From the NCBI RefSeq assembly GCF_044962685.1, contig NZ_JBBKTX010000015.1, forward strand, positions 62,001 through 126,000: 64,000 bases of DNA, given 5' to 3'. Below the pieces are notes generated by a model that ran no database searches, was not told where the DNA came from, and worked only from the letters and a program-made list of their open reading frames with translations. Below, piece after piece: positions 62,935 through 64,000 of this stretch (its first letter is position 1; every line of letters starts with the position of its first letter). The translations under genes were made by a program, and so were the position numbers. The DNA comes from Oceanobacter antarcticus (lineage in GTDB: Bacteria; Pseudomonadota; Gammaproteobacteria; Pseudomonadales; Oceanobacteraceae).

Positions 62935-63588
62935 TCAGGACACGCTTGCCAGCTGTTGCAGCCGCAGCGTATCCAGTAGTGTTAAATGCTGACGATCCGG
63001 ACGCGCCACAATGCCATCGCGGATCATCCGGTTTAGCAACGTCGACAAGGTCTGACGCGATGTACCCAACAGGCTGGCCAGCAGCTCCGTTTGACCGGTC
63101 AGTTCGATGGTCTGGCGCTGCTGCGTACTTTCTTCCAGCAACAGATAACGTGCCAATCGCGATTCCACCGAGCGAAATGCCAAGTCTTCGATCAGACTGG
63201 TCGCCTGCTGTAGCATCTGCCCCACTTCCCGCATGGCGGTAATGGCAATTTCCGGCGCTTCCACAATCAACAGGGTGAGCTGCTCGATCGGCCAGCTGGT
63301 AATGGTTGTGGGTTCAAGCGTTTCAACCCAAGCACGGGTATGTGTCACGTAAATACTGCCAGGCTTGAGACAGCCCAGCGTCAACTCCCGATGCTCCGCC
63401 GAGAGGCAAATACGGGCACTGCCACTGTTCAGCAGAAAGACCCGGTTATGGGTCATACCCGGCCGGCAGATCATCTCGCCGCTGTCGTAGCGATTCTGCC
63501 GCCCAGCAGGCAAGCGTTCCAGCCAGTCGCGCCCTGCGCCATGACCAGGACAATGCGGTGGATGGCCATCAGAAATTTTCGTCACCAT
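62935..63588 (-). CDS. cooA: CooA-like carbon-monoxide-sensing Crp/Fnr regulator
   Basis: 217 residues: a cyclic-nucleotide-type sensor fold, a long dimer helix (LQQATSLIEDLAFRSVESRL) and a C-terminal helix-turn-helix (LASLLGTSRQTLSTLLNRM). LKPGSIYVTHTRAWVETLE aligns with the haem-binding segment of CooA. His83 corresponds to the haem ligand His77 of R. rubrum and His82 of Carboxydothermus CooA. The neighbouring ligand Cys is replaced by Val81. The ATG overlaps the end of pilU by 20 bases, so it may be co-transcribed with pilU. cowN is 137 bases downstream. Confidence 0.8.
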   Translation of the reverse strand: MVTKISDGHPPHCPGHGAGRDWLERLPAGRQNRYDSGEMICRPGMTHNRVFLLNSGSARICLSAEHRELTLGCLKPGSIYVTHTRAWVETLEPTTITSWPIEQLTLLIVEAPEIAITAMREVGQMLQQATSLIEDLAFRSVESRLARYLLLEESTQQRQTIELTGQTELLASLLGTSRQTLSTLLNRMIRDGIVARPDRQHLTLLDTLRLQQLASVS

Positions 63589-64000
63589 CCTCCAGCGCCT
63601 TGTCTTCCATCAAACTGAATTCCATCATGGGCTTACCATCCGTCCCGATTTTCTCTTCATTCGCCATCGAACCACCGTTTTCGGCCAACTTGATCCGTAA
63701 GCGTAAATTATTCGCTGAATCAGCGTTTTTTAACGCGTCATCCAATGTAATACGCCCTTCGCGGTAGAGATTAAACATCGCGGCATCGAAGGTTTGCATC
63801 CCGAGGTTTTCAGACTTCTCCATGACTTCTTTAATGCTCGGGAAGTCGCCCCGCATAATCATATCTTCGATGGTTTTGGTACCCAACATGACTTCTACCG
63901 CCGCACAGCGTTTGCCATCCGAGGTAGGGATCAACCGCTGTGACACAAATGCCCTCAGGTTCTGCCCCAGCCCCATCAGCAGCTGCGGACGACGTTCTTC
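63569..64000 (-). CDS. pilU: Type IV pilus ATPase PilU, C-terminal part
   Basis: The frame continues past the window edge; about 143 C-terminal residues are seen. QLLMGLGQNLRAFVSQRLIP, EVMLGTKTIEDMIMRGDF and ENLGMQTFDAAMFNLYREGR are typical of PilU, the accessory retraction ATPase of twitching motility. The tail is acidic. It overlaps the start of the CooA-like gene. Confidence 0.85.
   Translation of the reverse strand, partial: EERRPQLLMGLGQNLRAFVSQRLIPTSDGKRCAAVEVMLGTKTIEDMIMRGDFPSIKEVMEKSENLGMQTFDAAMFNLYREGRITLDDALKNADSANNLRLRIKLAENGGSMANEEKIGTDGKPMMEFSLMEDKALEDGDENF

Overview
The window comes from a Gram-negative gammaproteobacterium, probably of the Oceanospirillales/Pseudomonadales type. 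The evidence is the Rsx/Rnf complex in ABCDGE order, YaaA-YajG, PurE-PurK, a DUF2058 protein, PilU, outer-membrane porins and an RND pump. Several genes suggest that it fixes nitrogen, although no nitrogenase gene lies here: a CowN-like protein, a CooA-like CO sensor, a Nif11-family small protein, and several sigma-54 type promoters. There are no rRNA or tRNA genes, no CRISPR array, no intact insertion sequence and no prophage.

Layout. 1-4.1 kb: minus-strand peptide-type ABC transporter (long lipoprotein binding protein, two permeases, the second cut by the window edge). 4.6-9.3 kb: MoxR ATPase, DUF58 protein and transglutaminase-like membrane protein in one operon. 9.3-10.3 kb: a decayed gene and a small protein with YRG motifs. 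10.9-16.8 kb: rsxABCDGE. 17.3-21.5 kb: aapJQMP general amino-acid ABC transporter behind an NtrC-like site and a sigma-54-like promoter. 21.6-25.5 kb: SpoIIAA-like protein, YghU glutathione transferase, YgiQ radical-SAM protein.

25.9-38.4 kb is a nitrate-assimilation island: nasT and nasS (antiterminator and nitrate sensor), nrtA-nrtB-nrtD, an outer-membrane channel, a fused phosphatase/kinase, a NarK-type nitrate carrier and a NirB-like flavoprotein. The nrtA and flavoprotein genes are each preceded by a hairpin with an ANTAR-type hexaloop (A1, G4) and then an intrinsic terminator. NasT should therefore let polymerase read through when NasS senses nitrate, while sigma-54/NtrC adds nitrogen-limitation control. 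A Nif11 gene with its own sigma-54/NifA-type control follows.

39-64 kb is mostly housekeeping and envelope functions: porin, YajG, YaaA, PurE/PurK, DUF2058, YbjQ, TSUP exporter, glutaredoxin, riboflavin synthase, patatin, sirtuin, RND pump, a collagen-like/phytase-like lipoprotein, a second YRG protein, a ferredoxin-reductase-truncated globin fusion, AlkC-like DNA glycosylase and phosphoglucomutase. The right end holds pilU, a CooA-like gene and cowN in that order on the minus strand, with a near-perfect CooA-type operator directly upstream of cowN. This is a compact CO-response module that would protect nitrogenase.
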